Shown here in pieces: positions 62,631 to 64,000 of a stretch of 64,000 bases of DNA. The position numbers and the translations under genes were made by a program. Within the stretch, counting starts at the first letter, position 1, and each line of letters begins with the position of its first letter. The stretch is taken from positions 64,523,438 through 64,587,437 of the forward strand of contig NC_034409.1 of NCBI RefSeq assembly GCF_002078875.1. The letters are read 5' to 3'. The notes under the pieces are model-generated. The model did not search any database. It was given only the letters and a program-made list of their open reading frames with translations, and was not told where the DNA came from. The stretch is from Numida meleagris (taxonomy: Eukaryota; Chordata; Aves; Galliformes; Numididae).

Positions 62631-62714
62631 AGGGGCACGCCGGGAAGTGCGGGGTTGCCCAGTGCTGGCTGCAGGGGCACGCTGGGCAGTGCGGGGCTGC
62701 CTAGGACTGGCAGC
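62631..62714. repeat. 42-bp tandem dimer in GC-rich DNA
   Basis: Two adjacent 42-bp units (62631-62672 and 62673-62714), each beginning AGGGGCACGC and sharing AGTGCGGGG, with about 80-85% identity. A third start (AGGGGT) follows at once. The unit is a multiple of three, and in a minus-strand frame it reads as a 14-residue repeat (units QPRTAQRAP and QPRTSRRAP). Confidence 0.85.
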
Positions 62715-62943
62715 AGGGGTGGTATCCTGACGGCTGCTGCTGTAATGGCCGTTGCAAAGCACGAGCCAAGGAAAGGCTGGGTGGCCCAGGGAGCCTTCAG
62801 CTGTGGTGTTTCTGGGGACTAGGGGAGCTCCTGCTAAGGAGGCCCAGGTGACAAAGTGTGGAGCAGGAAGGGCAGAGCGGTGTGCGGTGAAGGAGCACAA
62901 GTGGCACCCAGCATCTGACTGCTGCTCGGTGGCAGCATGGAGA

Positions 62944-63332
62944 GGGGCAGAGGCTGGCGCTGTTTCCACGCTGGTGCTGCAGCAGGGCCTGGCAGGATGT
63001 GAGCATCACCTGCTTAGGCTCAGGGGGTGTCTTACTTGGAGTGCTTGGCTGGCAGGAGTCCCAGGGGTGCCACTGGCTGTCTGTCTTTTGGCTCTGCTGC
63101 CTGCTGGGCACCTGGGCTGCTCCTCTGGGGGCTCATTCAGAGCCTCCTGCATCGCAGGGCCAGGGCCAGCCACAGCTCTTTTCTTTTGGGCTGCTCTTTG
63201 CTTGCAGTGTTCCAACGGCTGCAGGTAATCTCTCCTGAAGTATGGGTTGGAGTAGAGGAGTAAATGAAAAATCTAAAGGAGAAGAGTTAGCTGCTGTCAG
63301 TGTGGGGCTGAAAGGTAGCAAAATACAGGAGC
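62944..63332. repeat. GC-rich tandem duplication, copy 1
   Basis: First of two direct copies. Shared markers are CCACGCTGGTG and CAGCAGGGCCTGGCAGG near the start, GCTGCTCCTCTGGGGGCTCA in the middle, CTTGCAGTGTTCCA near 63201, and TATGGGTTGGAGTAGAGG near the end. The offset to copy 2 is 385-400 bp because of indels. Open frames on both strands are long only because stops are rare. The family is not recognised. Confidence 0.85.
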
Positions 63333-63727
63333 GGGGCAGAGGCACTGTTACCACGCTGGTGTTGCAGCAGGGCCTGGCAGGCTGTCAGCAGTGTGTGATT
63401 GGGCTTGGCTGGCAGGGGCCCCATGGGTGCCACTGCTGTGTGCCTTGTGGCTTCACTGCCAGCAGGCTCCTCTCTGGCCCAGCAGCTTCTCCCTGAGTGG
63501 GCTGGGTGCCTGGGCTGCTCCTCTGGGGGCTCAGTCAGAGTGTCCTGCAGGGCAGGGGTAGGGGCAGGAGCAGTCCATGTCTCTTCTGGGCTGCTCTTCG
63601 CTTGCAGTGTTCCAGCAGCTACAGGTAGTCTCTCTTGAAGTGTGGGTTGGAGTAGAGGTGCAAATGAAAAATGTAAAGAAGAGTTAGCTCCTGTCAGTAT
63701 GGGGCTGAAAGACAGCAAAATGCAGGA
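63333..63727. repeat. GC-rich tandem duplication, copy 2
   Basis: Second copy, beginning GGGGCAGAGGC with CCACGCTGGTG at 63351-63361, and ending with GGGGCTGAAAGACAGCAAAA. It carries an extra stretch around GCAGCTTCTCCCTGAGTGGG that copy 1 lacks. Relative to copy 1 it shows scattered substitutions, so the duplication is not recent. Confidence 0.85.
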
Positions 63728-63780
63728 ACTAGCACTCCTAATGGCTAAGGACAAATGTGGGTATTGAGAAAGCTTATCAG

Positions 63781-64000
63781 CACCCTAGTTTCAGCTGGAA
63801 TGGAATTGAATACTTCAGAGTGCATATGGTACTGTGGATTGGTTCAAGGAGAAAAGCAGTGTTGATAGCACATCGATGTTTGTAGTTGCTGCTAAGCAGT
63901 GTTGTACAGAGCCAAGGACATTCTCAGCAAAGGGCCCAAGGAGTTGAGAGGGAATAGGGTTAGGACAGCTGACTTAAGTGGGCCAAAGGGATATTCTACG
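63781..64000 (+). mobile_element. LTR, avian ERVL-type family (subtype A), cut by window end
   Basis: It starts near CACCCTAGTTTCAGCTGGAA with a mutated TG end. It shares subtype motifs with the LTR at 31285: GTTGCTGCTAAGCAGTGTTG, TACAGAGCCAAGGACATTCT and TTAGGACAGCTGACTTAAG. The window ends after about 220 bp, so it cannot be told whether this is a solo LTR or the 5' LTR of a provirus. Confidence 0.85.

Noticed and set aside
1..64000. CRISPR arrays, operons, phage or plasmid modules
   Set aside because: No regularly spaced repeats with unique spacers and no dense coding. The repeats are vertebrate retroelements.

Overview
This window reads as gene-poor, AT-rich vertebrate nuclear DNA from a bird. 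The evidence is the repeat content. There are about nine CR1 LINE insertions, most with the avian 8-bp tail (ATTCTATG/ATTCTGTG repeats), several solo LTRs of an avian ERVL-type family, and one deleted mariner copy that resembles the chicken element Galluhop. SINEs are nearly absent. A chicken-like (galliform) genome is the best guess, but the species cannot be fixed from the sequence alone. There is no bacterial or phage signal: no operons, no CRISPR array and no coding density.

Layout. 0-1.5 kb: a tRNA-like relic and a mariner remnant. 1.5-10.3 kb: mostly unique AT-rich DNA with one short CR1 tail. 10.3-18.1 kb: a CR1 copy, a palindromic ancient DNA transposon (13.15-13.43 kb) and a CR1 nested inside another CR1 (17.4-18.1 kb). 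18.1-26.3 kb: unique AT-rich sequence. 26.35-29.58 kb: a long decayed CR1, an (AATCT)n tail and a (TTTTC)n array interrupted by a 715-base assembly gap. 31.3-41 kb: a retroelement cluster with solo LTRs, a GC-rich unassigned block, a CR1 with an open reading frame and a long minus-strand CR1 split by an LTR. 41-57.9 kb: mostly unique DNA with two more CR1 copies. 58-64 kb: an old CR1 relic, a solo LTR, a GC-rich tandem duplication and the start of a further LTR cut by the window end.

No host protein-coding gene can be assigned with confidence. Nearly all recognisable coding sequence is decayed CR1 reverse transcriptase or mariner transposase. If a host gene crosses the window, it does so as long introns. 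Two short candidate exons (27 nt at 13772-13798 and 60 nt at 35264-35323, both plus strand) and three recursive-splice-like motifs are recorded as hypotheses.

I did not find a convincing new biological system. The clearest structural observation is an LTR insertion that splits the FADD catalytic codons of a CR1 reverse transcriptase, with a 5-bp target-site duplication still visible. The least explained sequences are the GC-rich blocks at 36.13-36.81 kb and 62.63-63.73 kb.
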